Source: Conexibacter sp. (GTDB lineage Bacteria > Actinomycetota > Thermoleophilia > Solirubrobacterales > Solirubrobacteraceae). Taken from it: DNA of 6,334 nt. A program made the position numbers and the translations under genes. Below, piece after piece: positions 1 through 5,302 of the stretch. The DNA is taken from positions 1 through 6,334 of the forward strand of contig JAOPZD010000280.1 in assembly GCA_025964295.1 (NCBI GenBank). Direction: 5' to 3'. Each line of letters begins with the position of its first letter. Positions within the stretch are counted from its first letter, which is position 1. A model generated the notes under the pieces. That model was not told the origin of the DNA, made no database searches, and was given only the letters and a program-made list of their open reading frames with translations.

Positions 1-51
1 CGTCGAGGGACGACTCAACCCCCGAGGGCGTGGTTCAGTCGTCCCTCGATG
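1..51. repeat. Long inverted repeat (hairpin) at the left edge
   Basis: Bases 3-15 are the exact reverse complement of bases 37-49, a 13-bp perfect stem. After one C/C mismatch (16/36), bases 17-20 (AACC) pair with 31-34 side bases (GGTT, 32-35), leaving a loop of about 11 nt. The outer pairs 1/51 (C-G) and 2/50 (G-U wobble) can extend it. It lies about 190 bp downstream of the cysE stop. It could be a transcription terminator acting on leftward cysE transcripts, on rightward transcripts, or on both. No T-tract follows it on the plus strand, and the minus-strand continuation is outside the window. A dispersed hairpin repeat is the alternative. Confidence 0.6.
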
Positions 52-242
52 CCCGACCGGGTGTCGCTTCGGTCCCGAACCGCCCCCCGGGCCGCCACCA
101 AGGCGGAGCCACACTCCAAGCGGCGGCGTCGCTCACCCGCTTCCCGCCGTCATCGCCGACCCACGGACGCTCCGCACCACCATCAACGCCCGCGCTGGAC
201 GCCTCACAGCAGCCGCCACAAGGCGCCGCCGGCGGGGTCGCG
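52..242. other. Non-coding stretch downstream of cysE
   Basis: I find no convincing gene here. The open frames are rich in Arg, Pro, His and Ser, lack the third-position G/C bias of the real genes, or merely extend into cysE in another frame. A few short GC-rich hairpins can be drawn (for example 214-217 with 222-225), but they are no better than expected in such DNA. Confidence 0.5.
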
Positions 243-983
243 CTAGCCGCCGGCCGGGTTGCGGCCGCGCACGGGGCGCAGCCGGCGGACCTGCGCGGGC
301 GGCTCCTCGCCGTGCAGCGCGGCCAGCCGCGCCTCGAGCTCGGTGAGCCGGCCCGACAGCTCACGGATCGCCTCGGCGACGGGGTCCGGGAGGTGGATCC
401 AGTCGGCGTCGGGACCCTCCGGCCGGCGGCCGTCGACGCGGACGACGTGGCCGGGGTTGCCGACCACCGTCGAGTTCGGCGGGACGTCGGTGATGACGAC
501 GGAGTTGGCGCCGACCTTCGCGCCGTGGCCGACCTCGATCGGCCCGAGCAGCTTGGCGCCCGAGCCGATGGTGACGTTGTCGCCGACAGTCGGATGGCGC
601 TTGCCGGTCGCGAAGCCGGTGCCGCCCAGCGTGACGCCCTGGTAGAGCGTGACGTCGTCGCCGATGTCGGCGGTCTCGCCGATGACGACGCCCATGCCGT
701 GGTCGATGAACAGCCCGTCGCCGACGTTGGCCGCCGGGTGGATCTCGACGCCGGTGACCAGGCGCGACAGGTAGGCGATGGCCCGCGGGGCGACCGGGAC
801 CCCGGAGTCGTGCAGCGCGTGCGCGACGCGGTGGGCGAGCACGGCCTGGACGCCCGGCCACGCGATCAGGACCTCGGCGGAGGACACGCCGCGGGCCGCG
901 GGATCGCGCTCGTGCGCCGCCGCGATGTCGAGGCGCAGCTCACGCGTGACGCGGCGCAGGGTGCCGAGGCCCAGCATTCCCAT
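243..983 (-). CDS. cysE: Serine O-acetyltransferase
   Basis: This enzyme transfers acetyl from acetyl-CoA to L-serine, giving O-acetylserine for cysteine synthesis in the cytoplasm. The 246-residue product matches the shorter Bacillus/actinobacterial form. Residues 1-75 form the helical N-terminal part. A left-handed beta-helix of hexapeptide repeats follows (about 80-180), with EIHPAA (80-85), IDHGMGVVIGET (93-104) holding the expected catalytic His95, QGVTLGGTG (115-123), KRHPT (128-132) and GAKVGANSVV (154-163). Residues 200-225 look like an amphipathic helix or coiled coil, followed by a basic tail ending in Gly. The frame stays open upstream to 1322, but that part is antisense to the hydrolase and not CysE-like. 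ATG 983 is chosen. ATG 977, two codons inside, is equally possible and lies 7 nt after a TACGGT hexamer. The start is 16 bp from the divergent hydrolase start. The function is secure; the exact start is less so. Confidence 0.95.
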   Translation of the reverse strand: MGMLGLGTLRRVTRELRLDIAAAHERDPAARGVSSAEVLIAWPGVQAVLAHRVAHALHDSGVPVAPRAIAYLSRLVTGVEIHPAANVGDGLFIDHGMGVVIGETADIGDDVTLYQGVTLGGTGFATGKRHPTVGDNVTIGSGAKLLGPIEVGHGAKVGANSVVITDVPPNSTVVGNPGHVVRVDGRRPEGPDADWIHLPDPVAEAIRELSGRLTELEARLAALHGEEPPAQVRRLRPVRGRNPAGG

Positions 984-989
984 TACCGT
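984..989 (+). promoter_or_regulatory. Candidate -10 element for the hydrolase gene (TACCGT)
   Basis: TACCGT fits TANNNT and ends 10 nt before the hydrolase ATG at 1000. The gene has no Shine-Dalgarno sequence, since the 16-bp spacer reads CGTACTCGACACG before the ATG. Any rightward promoter must lie in this spacer or inside cysE. The -10 would be shared, in near-symmetric form, with cysE. Confidence 0.35.
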
Positions 990-990
990 A
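985..990 (-). promoter_or_regulatory. Candidate -10 element for cysE (TACGGT)
   Basis: Read leftward, TACGGT fits TANNNT and is followed by 7 nt and then the internal ATG at 977, the spacing expected for a leaderless transcript. The upstream ATG at 983 is only 1 nt away. The hexamer overlaps the rightward TACCGT on the other strand. No clear -35 box is visible because this region is inside the hydrolase N-terminus. This is an inference from spacing and recurrence at other starts. Confidence 0.4.
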
Positions 991-999
991 CTCGACACG

Positions 1000-1596
1000 A
1001 TGGCCGGGCTTCGCGCGCTGATCCTCCACGGCTGGCAGGGGTCCGGCCCCGACCACTGGCAGACCTGGCTGGCCGGACGCCTCCGGGACGCGGGCGCCCA
1101 CGTCCAGTACCCCGACCTGCCCGAGTGCGACGTCCCGTGCCCGGACCGCTGGGGCGCCGCGCTGCACCGCGAGGTGCGCGCGCTGGCCAAGGGCGACGGG
1201 GAGCGCGTCGTCATCGCGCACTCGCTGGGCTGCGTGCTGTGGCTGCGCGAGGCCGCCGAGATCCGGCCCCAGCAGCGCGTCGACCGCGTCGTCCTGGTGG
1301 CGCCGCCGTGCCCGGGCGCCAAGGTCCCCGAGCTGGCGCGCTTCTACCCGACCGGCGCCGACAAGGCGGCGATCGACGCCGCGGCCCGCCACACGCGCCT
1401 GGTCTGCTCCGACAACGACCCCTACTGCCCGGGCCGCGGCGCGGCGCAGCACTGGGGCGGCCCGCTGGAGTGCGTCGTCGACCTCCTGCCCGGCGCGGGG
1501 CACCTCAACGCCGAGGCGGGCTACGGGCCGTGGCCGGCGATGGAGGCCTGGGCGCTGGGCGAGGCCTCCACGCTCGCCCCCACCGTCACCGTGTGA
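1000..1596 (+). CDS. RBBP9/YdeN-family alpha/beta hydrolase
   Basis: This is a predicted serine hydrolase of 198 residues, the usual single-domain size for the family. The N-terminus has the beta-1 strand and oxyanion-type loop LHGWQGSGPDHWQTWL (9-24), typical of the RBBP9/YdeN group. The nucleophile elbow is AHSLG (73-77) with Ser75, Ala replacing the first Gly of GxSxG. SDNDPYCP (137-144) supplies the likely acid, Asp140 (Asp138 possible), and GAGHLN (165-170) supplies His168. All triad positions are present, so it should be active; the substrate is unknown. No signal peptide is seen. It has seven cysteines (43, 47, 78, 104, 136, 143, 158), while CysE next door has none. The gene is wedged antisense between cysE and cysK: 16 bp from the cysE start, 3 bp from the cysK stop. 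The frame is open back to 778, but the residues upstream of ATG 1000 are a shadow of cysE. Confidence 0.88.
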   Translation: MAGLRALILHGWQGSGPDHWQTWLAGRLRDAGAHVQYPDLPECDVPCPDRWGAALHREVRALAKGDGERVVIAHSLGCVLWLREAAEIRPQQRVDRVVLVAPPCPGAKVPELARFYPTGADKAAIDAAARHTRLVCSDNDPYCPGRGAAQHWGGPLECVVDLLPGAGHLNAEAGYGPWPAMEAWALGEASTLAPTVTV

Positions 1597-1599
1597 GGC

Positions 1600-2526
1600 C
1601 TACTGGGGCGCGAAGAACGGCGCCGAGATGTAGCGCTCGCCCGAGTCCGGCAGGACCGTGACGATCCGCTTGCCCCGGTTCTCCGGGCGCTTGCCGACCT
1701 CGATGGCGCCCCACAGCGCGGCGCCGCAGGAGATCCCGGCCAGGACGCCCTCGCGGGCGGCGGCGAGGTGGGCGGTCGCGATCGCGTCGTCGTCGCTGAC
1801 GGGCAGGACCTCGTCGATGACCTCGCGGTCCAGGACCGCCGGGACGAAGCCCGCGCCGATGCCCTGGATGCGATGCGGCCCGGGGCCCTTGCCGCTGAGC
1901 ACGGCGGAGCCGGCGGGCTCGACGGCGATGATCTGCGCCTTCGGGTTGACCGACCTGATGGCCTCGCCGACGCCGGTGATCGTCCCGCCGGTGCCGACCC
2001 CCGCGACGAAGATGTCGACCTTGTCGTCCATGGCCTTCAGGATCTCCGGCCCGGTCCCGAGGCGATGGGCCTCCGGGTTGGCGGGGTTGGAGAACTGGTC
2101 GGGCAGGAAGGCCTCGCCGGTCGCGGCGGCGTTGCGCGCCGCGTTGACCGCCTCGTCCATCCCGCCCATCGACTCGACGATCTCGACGCGCGCGCCGTAG
2201 AGCTTGAGCAGCGCCTCGCGCTCGCGCGACATGCCCTGGGGCAGGAAGATCGCCAGCTCATAGCCCTTGGCCGCGCAGACGAAGGCCAGCGCGATACCGG
2301 TGTTGCCCGACGTCGCCTCGACGATCGTCGTCCGGCCCGGCTCGATCCGCCCCTCGGCCTCGGCGGCCTCGATCATCGCGATGCCGATCCGGTCCTTGAC
2401 CGAGCCGCCCGGGTTGTAGGCCTCCAGCTTGCCGTAGAGCTCCACGCCCTCGGGCTCGAGGCGGCTGAGGCGGACCATCGGCGTGTTGCCGATGTGGTCG
2501 GAGATGTTGGTCGGGATTCGCGCCAT
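1600..2526 (-). CDS. cysK: Cysteine synthase (O-acetylserine sulfhydrylase)
   Basis: This PLP enzyme makes L-cysteine from O-acetylserine and sulfide, the step after CysE. The 308-residue product is the normal CysK length. Visible landmarks are IGNTPMVRL (12-20), the PLP lysine Lys44 in GGSVKDR, the substrate loop TSGNTG (72-77), the phosphate-binding loop GTGGT (178-182), GISCGA (264-269) with Ser266 near the PLP pyridine nitrogen, and PDSGERY (293-299). It could also be labelled CysM/CBS-like, but the motifs favour CysK. The open frame continues to 2943, where it is proline/arginine-rich and overlaps a separate small gene, so ATG 2526 is chosen; MARIPTNISDHIGNTP is a typical CysK N-terminus. 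There is no good Shine-Dalgarno, but a TAGGCT hexamer lies 10 nt upstream. The stop is 3 bp from the hydrolase stop, so no terminator fits between them. Confidence 0.96.
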   Translation of the reverse strand: MARIPTNISDHIGNTPMVRLSRLEPEGVELYGKLEAYNPGGSVKDRIGIAMIEAAEAEGRIEPGRTTIVEATSGNTGIALAFVCAAKGYELAIFLPQGMSREREALLKLYGARVEIVESMGGMDEAVNAARNAAATGEAFLPDQFSNPANPEAHRLGTGPEILKAMDDKVDIFVAGVGTGGTITGVGEAIRSVNPKAQIIAVEPAGSAVLSGKGPGPHRIQGIGAGFVPAVLDREVIDEVLPVSDDDAIATAHLAAAREGVLAGISCGAALWGAIEVGKRPENRGKRIVTVLPDSGERYISAPFFAPQ

Positions 2527-2536
2527 TCCCCGGCCG

Positions 2537-2542
2537 AGCCTA
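2537..2542 (-). promoter_or_regulatory. Candidate -10 element for cysK (TAGGCT)
   Basis: TAGGCT fits TANNNT and ends 10 nt before the cysK ATG at 2526. A -35 box is not recognisable at the usual distance. A small GC stem (2543-2547 with 2552-2556) lies just upstream. If this promoter works, cysK need not depend on the small gene 41 bp upstream. Confidence 0.4.
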
Positions 2543-2567
2543 GCGGGCGAGCCCGCCGGGGCCGTGG

Positions 2568-2780
2568 CTAGGACGCCGGGAGCGTCGGCGTGCCGCGGTC
2601 GCGGCCCATCGCCGTGGTGCGGCCCGTCATCGCCTTCGCGGCCTGACTCGTGGCGCGCTGGCGGGCGCCGGCAGCGCCGATGCGCGGGCCGCGGGCCTTC
2701 ATCGCGTCGGCGTGCATCTCGCGCATGGTGCGCGCGTAGCGGCGGATGAGGTCGAGCTGGGCGGGGCCGGGATCGCTCAT
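2568..2780 (-). CDS. Small basic protein of unknown function
   Basis: I do not recognise this 70-residue protein. Coding is supported by codon use: nearly all third positions are G or C (the exceptions are one GAT, one GCT and one AGT), as in the sure genes nearby. Residues 7-30 should form an amphipathic helix (AQLDLIRRYARTMREMHAD), followed by an Ala/Gly/Arg-rich, probably flexible C-terminus ending in TLPAS. It carries 11 Arg and 2 Lys, 6 Met and no Cys, so it is strongly basic. No signal peptide or membrane segment is seen. ATG 2780 is chosen; a TTG at 2792 would add four residues and lies 9 nt after a TAGGGT hexamer. It sits 41 bp upstream of cysK on the same strand, so co-transcription is possible, but a link to cysteine synthesis is unproven. 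Confidence 0.6.
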   Translation of the reverse strand: MSDPGPAQLDLIRRYARTMREMHADAMKARGPRIGAAGARQRATSQAAKAMTGRTTAMGRDRGTPTLPAS

Positions 2781-2801
2781 GGCATTGGTCAACCTGGACG
2801 A

Positions 2802-2830
2802 ACCCTACCCCGTATCCCGCCGATCGTCTA
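2802..2830 (-). promoter_or_regulatory. Candidate promoter of the small basic-protein gene
   Basis: Read leftward, TAGACG (2830-2825, four of six matches to TTGACA), a 17-bp spacer and TAGGGT (2807-2802) form the best -35/-10 pair in the window. Initiation about 7 nt downstream would give a leader of about 14 nt to ATG 2780, or place the start nearly on the alternative TTG at 2792. The same TAGGGT hexamer precedes two other genes here. Confidence 0.45.
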
Positions 2831-2944
2831 CGGAGTTCTGGCCAACCTCGCCGAACTTCGGCCCCGCGGTCCAGCCCGATCGGACGGCCAGGCCTCCGCG
2901 GCCTCCCTCCCCGATCGGCCAGGCCCGAAATCGCCGCCCGCATC

Positions 2945-2950
2945 TACCGT
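2945..2950 (+). promoter_or_regulatory. Candidate -10 element for the MFS gene (TACCGT)
   Basis: TACCGT is the only TANNNT I noted shortly before ATG 2986 and is the same hexamer proposed for the hydrolase gene. It would give a leader of about 30 nt, so this gene would not be leaderless. No clear -35 or Shine-Dalgarno is visible. Support is weak. Confidence 0.25.
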
Positions 2951-2985
2951 CTGCGCCGAGCGATCCACCGATCGCCCCGCTCACC

Positions 2986-4305
2986 ATGTACCAAGTCTCG
3001 GACTCCGTCGCCCTCCTGCGCGCCCGCCGCGGTTTCGCCGCCGCCAAGCAGGCAGGCCGCCCCTTCGTCGCCCGCACCGTGCTGCTGCTCGGGCTGACGA
3101 GCCTGTTCACCGACATCTCGTCGGAGATGGTCTCGGCGATCCTGCCGCTCTACACCGTCCACGTCCTCGGGCTCAACCCGTTCCAGTACGGCGTGCTCAA
3201 CGGGATCTACCAGGGCGGCTCGGCGTTCGCCCGGCTGATCTTCGGCTTCGTCGCCGACCGGATGAGCCGCTACCGTGAGATCGCGGGCGTCGGCTACGGC
3301 CTGTCGGCGATCTGCAAGCTCGGCCTGCTGGCGACGACCGCGTTCGGCGGGATCGCCGCCGTCCTGCTGCTCGACCGCATCGGCAAGGGCATCCGGACCG
3401 CGCCCCGCGACGCGATGATCTCGCTGAGCAGCCCGGCCGACGAGCTCGGCACCGCGTTCGGCGTGCATCGCGCGATGGACACCTGCGGGGCGATGCTCGG
3501 CCCGCTGCTCGGCTTCGCGCTGCTGGCGCTGACGCCCAACGAGTACCACGGCATCTTCCTGATCTCGTTCTGCTTCGCGCTCATCGGCGTGGCGATCCTG
3601 CTGCTGCTCGTCGAGGACCCCGCGCGGGACCCGGAGCGCGTGGCGGAGCACGCGACGGCGGCGCCCGCGGCCGAGTCCCAGGAGCAGCCCGAGAAGCCGC
3701 GCCTCACCCTCCGCGGCGCCCGCGCGCTGATGGCCGGCACCCCGCTCGCCGGCCTCACCGTGATCGCCTTCCTGCTCGGCCTGGCGACCATCGGCGACGC
3801 CTTCCTCTACCTCCAGCTCGACGACCGCCTCGACCTCGCCGACAGCCTCTTCCCACTGCTCTACGTCGGCACGTCGTCGATCTTCATGGTGATGGCCGTG
3901 CCCGCCGGCCGGCTGTCGGACCGCATCGGCCGCGCCAAGGTGTTCACCTTCGGCTACGCGGTGCTGCTCGCGCTCTACGTCGTCCTGCTCTCCGGGGCCC
4001 ACAGCCACCTGCTGCTGCCCGCGACGCTGCTCGGCCTCGGCTTCTTCTACGCCTGCACCGACGGCGTGCTCGCCGCGCTGGGCTCCGCCGCCGTCCCCGA
4101 GGCCGTCCGCGGCACGGGCCTGGCGGCTCTGGGCACCGCGACCGGCCTCGCGCAGTTCGGCGCCTCGATCGCCTTCGGCGCGCTGTGGGCGACGGCCGGC
4201 GTGCACGTCGCGTTCGTCGTCTTCACCGCCGGGCTGGCCGTCGCGCTGGTCGCGACCGCCGTCGTCCTGCTGCTGCGCGGCCGCCCGCGGCCGGCCGCGG
4301 TCTAG
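2986..4305 (+). CDS. MFS transporter, FTDISSEM/GKGIRTAPRDA type
   Basis: This is an inner-membrane secondary transporter of the major facilitator superfamily, 439 residues with about 12 membrane segments. TM1 (31-50) carries FTDISSEM (41-48). Motif A follows TM2 as GFVADRMSRYRE (87-98) and recurs in the second half as GRLSDRIGRAKV (308-319). DRIGKGIRTAPRDAMI (130-145) is a signature of this MFS branch, often annotated as drug-resistance-type. A hydrophilic Ala/Glu/Pro-rich central loop (about 210-245) separates the two six-helix halves. The substrate cannot be read from sequence; proton-driven export is the usual assumption. ATG 2986 (MYQVSDSV) is chosen over upstream in-frame starts back to 2746, because those add about 80 Pro/Arg-rich residues before a normal MFS N-terminus. 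The TAG stop at 4303 is also the start of the next gene's TAGGGT hexamer. Confidence 0.9.
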   Translation: MYQVSDSVALLRARRGFAAAKQAGRPFVARTVLLLGLTSLFTDISSEMVSAILPLYTVHVLGLNPFQYGVLNGIYQGGSAFARLIFGFVADRMSRYREIAGVGYGLSAICKLGLLATTAFGGIAAVLLLDRIGKGIRTAPRDAMISLSSPADELGTAFGVHRAMDTCGAMLGPLLGFALLALTPNEYHGIFLISFCFALIGVAILLLLVEDPARDPERVAEHATAAPAAESQEQPEKPRLTLRGARALMAGTPLAGLTVIAFLLGLATIGDAFLYLQLDDRLDLADSLFPLLYVGTSSIFMVMAVPAGRLSDRIGRAKVFTFGYAVLLALYVVLLSGAHSHLLLPATLLGLGFFYACTDGVLAALGSAAVPEAVRGTGLAALGTATGLAQFGASIAFGALWATAGVHVAFVVFTAGLAVALVATAVVLLLRGRPRPAAV

Positions 4306-4308
4306 GGT
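4303..4308 (+). promoter_or_regulatory. Candidate -10 element TAGGGT overlapping the MFS stop codon
   Basis: TAGGGT is followed by exactly 7 nt and then ATG 4316. Its first three bases are the MFS stop codon. The hexamer and spacing match those before the DUF1707 gene (5948-5953). It might instead act as a weak Shine-Dalgarno, because AGGGT can pair partly with the 16S tail and the spacing allows that. A 5' end map would separate the two readings. Confidence 0.4.
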
Positions 4309-4315
4309 GCCGGCC

Positions 4316-5302
4316 ATGACCCGCCAGCGCCGCGTCGGGCTGTTCGTCGCGATCACCGCGGTCACCGTCGTGGTGATCGTCGGCTACGTCGTGATCGCCG
4401 CGCTGGGCAGCGGCAAGTCCGACCCGACGATCCCGGCCGCCTCGGCGCCCGCCGTGCGGATCGCCAAGGGCGACATGCTGCTCCTCGACCGCGATCGCAA
4501 GCACCCCAAGGCCTGGGGCCGGCTGGTGATCATCGGGCCGAGCGGGCGCCGCCAGCTGGGCAAGCTGACCTGCCAGCGCGTCGCCTTCGCCGCGGGCGCC
4601 GGCATCTGCCTCGCCCAGTCGCGCTCGCTGCCCACGCCGGCCTTCGAGGCCCGCTTCTTCGACGCGCGCCAGAAGGTGACCGGGAAGGTGTCGATGCCCG
4701 GCTCGCCGAGCCGCGCGCGCGTCTCCCCCGACGGCCGCTACGCCGCGTCGACGACGTTCGTCGGCGGCGACGGCTACGCCAACCCCGGCGCGTTCTCCAC
4801 GCGCACGCGGGTCTACGACGTCGCCGCGGCCAAGTCGCTCGGCGACCTCGAGGACTACAAGGTGGTCCAGGACGGCAAGACGCTCGAGCAGCGCGACTTC
4901 AACTTCTGGGGCGTGACGTTCACCGGCCAGGGCGCGCGGTTCTACGCGACGCTGGGCACCGGCGACCACCACTACCTCGTCAAGGGCGACCCGGCGACCA
5001 AGCAGGTCACCGTGGTCCGCGACGGCATCGAGTGCCCGTCGCTGTCGCCCGACGGCACCCGCATCGGCTTCAAGGCGCGCGTCGGCAAGCCGTTCCAGTG
5101 GCGCTTCCACGTCCTCGACCTCCGGACCGGCAAGGAGACCGAGGTCAACCACGACGGCTCGATCGACGACCAGATCGCCTGGCTGGACGACAAGACGCTC
5201 GCCTACGGGGACGGCGAGGAGGTCATGGAGGTGCCGGCCGACGGCTCGGCGGCGCCCCGGCAGCTGCTCGCCGCGGCGACGAACCTCAACCGCGTGCGCT
5301 AG
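4316..5302 (+). CDS. Membrane-anchored TolB/PD40-like beta-propeller protein
   Basis: The product has 328 residues. A short basic N-terminus (TRQRR) is followed by one hydrophobic segment (about 8-30) and a Ser/Pro/Ala linker (31-47), so the rest should lie outside the membrane, anchored by this helix. There is no lipobox cysteine. The body shows PD40/WD40-like blades: ARVSPDGRYAAST (134-146), VTFTGQGARFYAT (200-212), PSLSPDGTRIGFK (241-253) with HVLDLRTGKE (265-274), and IAWLDDKTLAY (287-297). The count is low for a full propeller, and some blades may be too diverged to see. Cys86 and Cys98 could form a disulfide. Such proteins usually mediate protein-protein contacts; no catalytic site or partner is evident. 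It starts 10 bp after the MFS stop, so co-transcription is possible. Its stop overlaps that of the convergent DUF1707 gene. Confidence 0.75.
   Translation: MTRQRRVGLFVAITAVTVVVIVGYVVIAALGSGKSDPTIPAASAPAVRIAKGDMLLLDRDRKHPKAWGRLVIIGPSGRRQLGKLTCQRVAFAAGAGICLAQSRSLPTPAFEARFFDARQKVTGKVSMPGSPSRARVSPDGRYAASTTFVGGDGYANPGAFSTRTRVYDVAAAKSLGDLEDYKVVQDGKTLEQRDFNFWGVTFTGQGARFYATLGTGDHHYLVKGDPATKQVTVVRDGIECPSLSPDGTRIGFKARVGKPFQWRFHVLDLRTGKETEVNHDGSIDDQIAWLDDKTLAYGDGEEVMEVPADGSAAPRQLLAAATNLNRVR

Larger units (their letters stand above)
2781..2985. other. Intergenic region between divergent genes
   Basis: This 205-bp spacer holds the leftward promoter of the small gene, a candidate rightward -10 at 2945, and four copies of CCGATCG (2820, 2877, 2912, 2968). 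It also has an imperfect direct repeat: CCCGATCGG near GGCCAGGCC at 2875-2894 and again at 2910-2925, the second copy 4 nt shorter. An open frame reading into the MFS gene covers it from 2746, but it is Pro/Arg/Ser-rich without a membrane pattern, so I treat it as non-coding. Confidence 0.55.

Noticed and set aside
70..82. tRNA T-arm-like sequence in the left spacer (minus strand GGTTCGGGACC)
   Set aside because: The loop does not fit TTCRA, and no acceptor, anticodon or D arm can be placed around it.
740..750. Glu80 in CysE where the E. coli enzyme has the catalytic-dyad Asp
   Set aside because: As I recall, the Bacillus-type short form also has EIHP here, so it looks like normal family variation rather than a lost residue.
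30..1661. A 543-codon plus-strand open frame across cysE and the hydrolase gene
   Set aside because: Its composition is low-complexity Arg/Ala/Gly/Asp, and it is read antisense to cysE and out of frame with the hydrolase. Long stop-free shadows are normal at this GC content.
2543..2556. Short GC hairpin (GCGGG/CCCGC) between the small gene and cysK as a terminator
   Set aside because: It has only five pairs and no T-tract, and it overlaps the expected cysK promoter region. Chance is likely.
2527..2943. N-terminal extension of cysK by about 139 codons
   Set aside because: It is an Arg/Pro-rich shadow of the small gene in another frame. The typical CysK N-terminus starts at 2526.
2746..2985. 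N-terminal extension of the MFS gene by about 80 residues
   Set aside because: It is Pro/Arg/Ser-rich with no helix or signal pattern and overlaps the small minus-strand gene and its promoter. A normal MFS N-terminus begins at 2986.
2944..4365. A 473-codon minus-strand open frame opposite the first MFS gene
   Set aside because: It is a Glu/Arg/Ala-rich shadow with no domain, whereas the plus-strand frame has clear MFS motifs.
4223..5152. A 309-codon minus-strand open frame opposite the beta-propeller gene
   Set aside because: It is repetitive Ala/Arg/Val-rich text with no recognisable fold. The plus strand has PD40 motifs and a membrane anchor.
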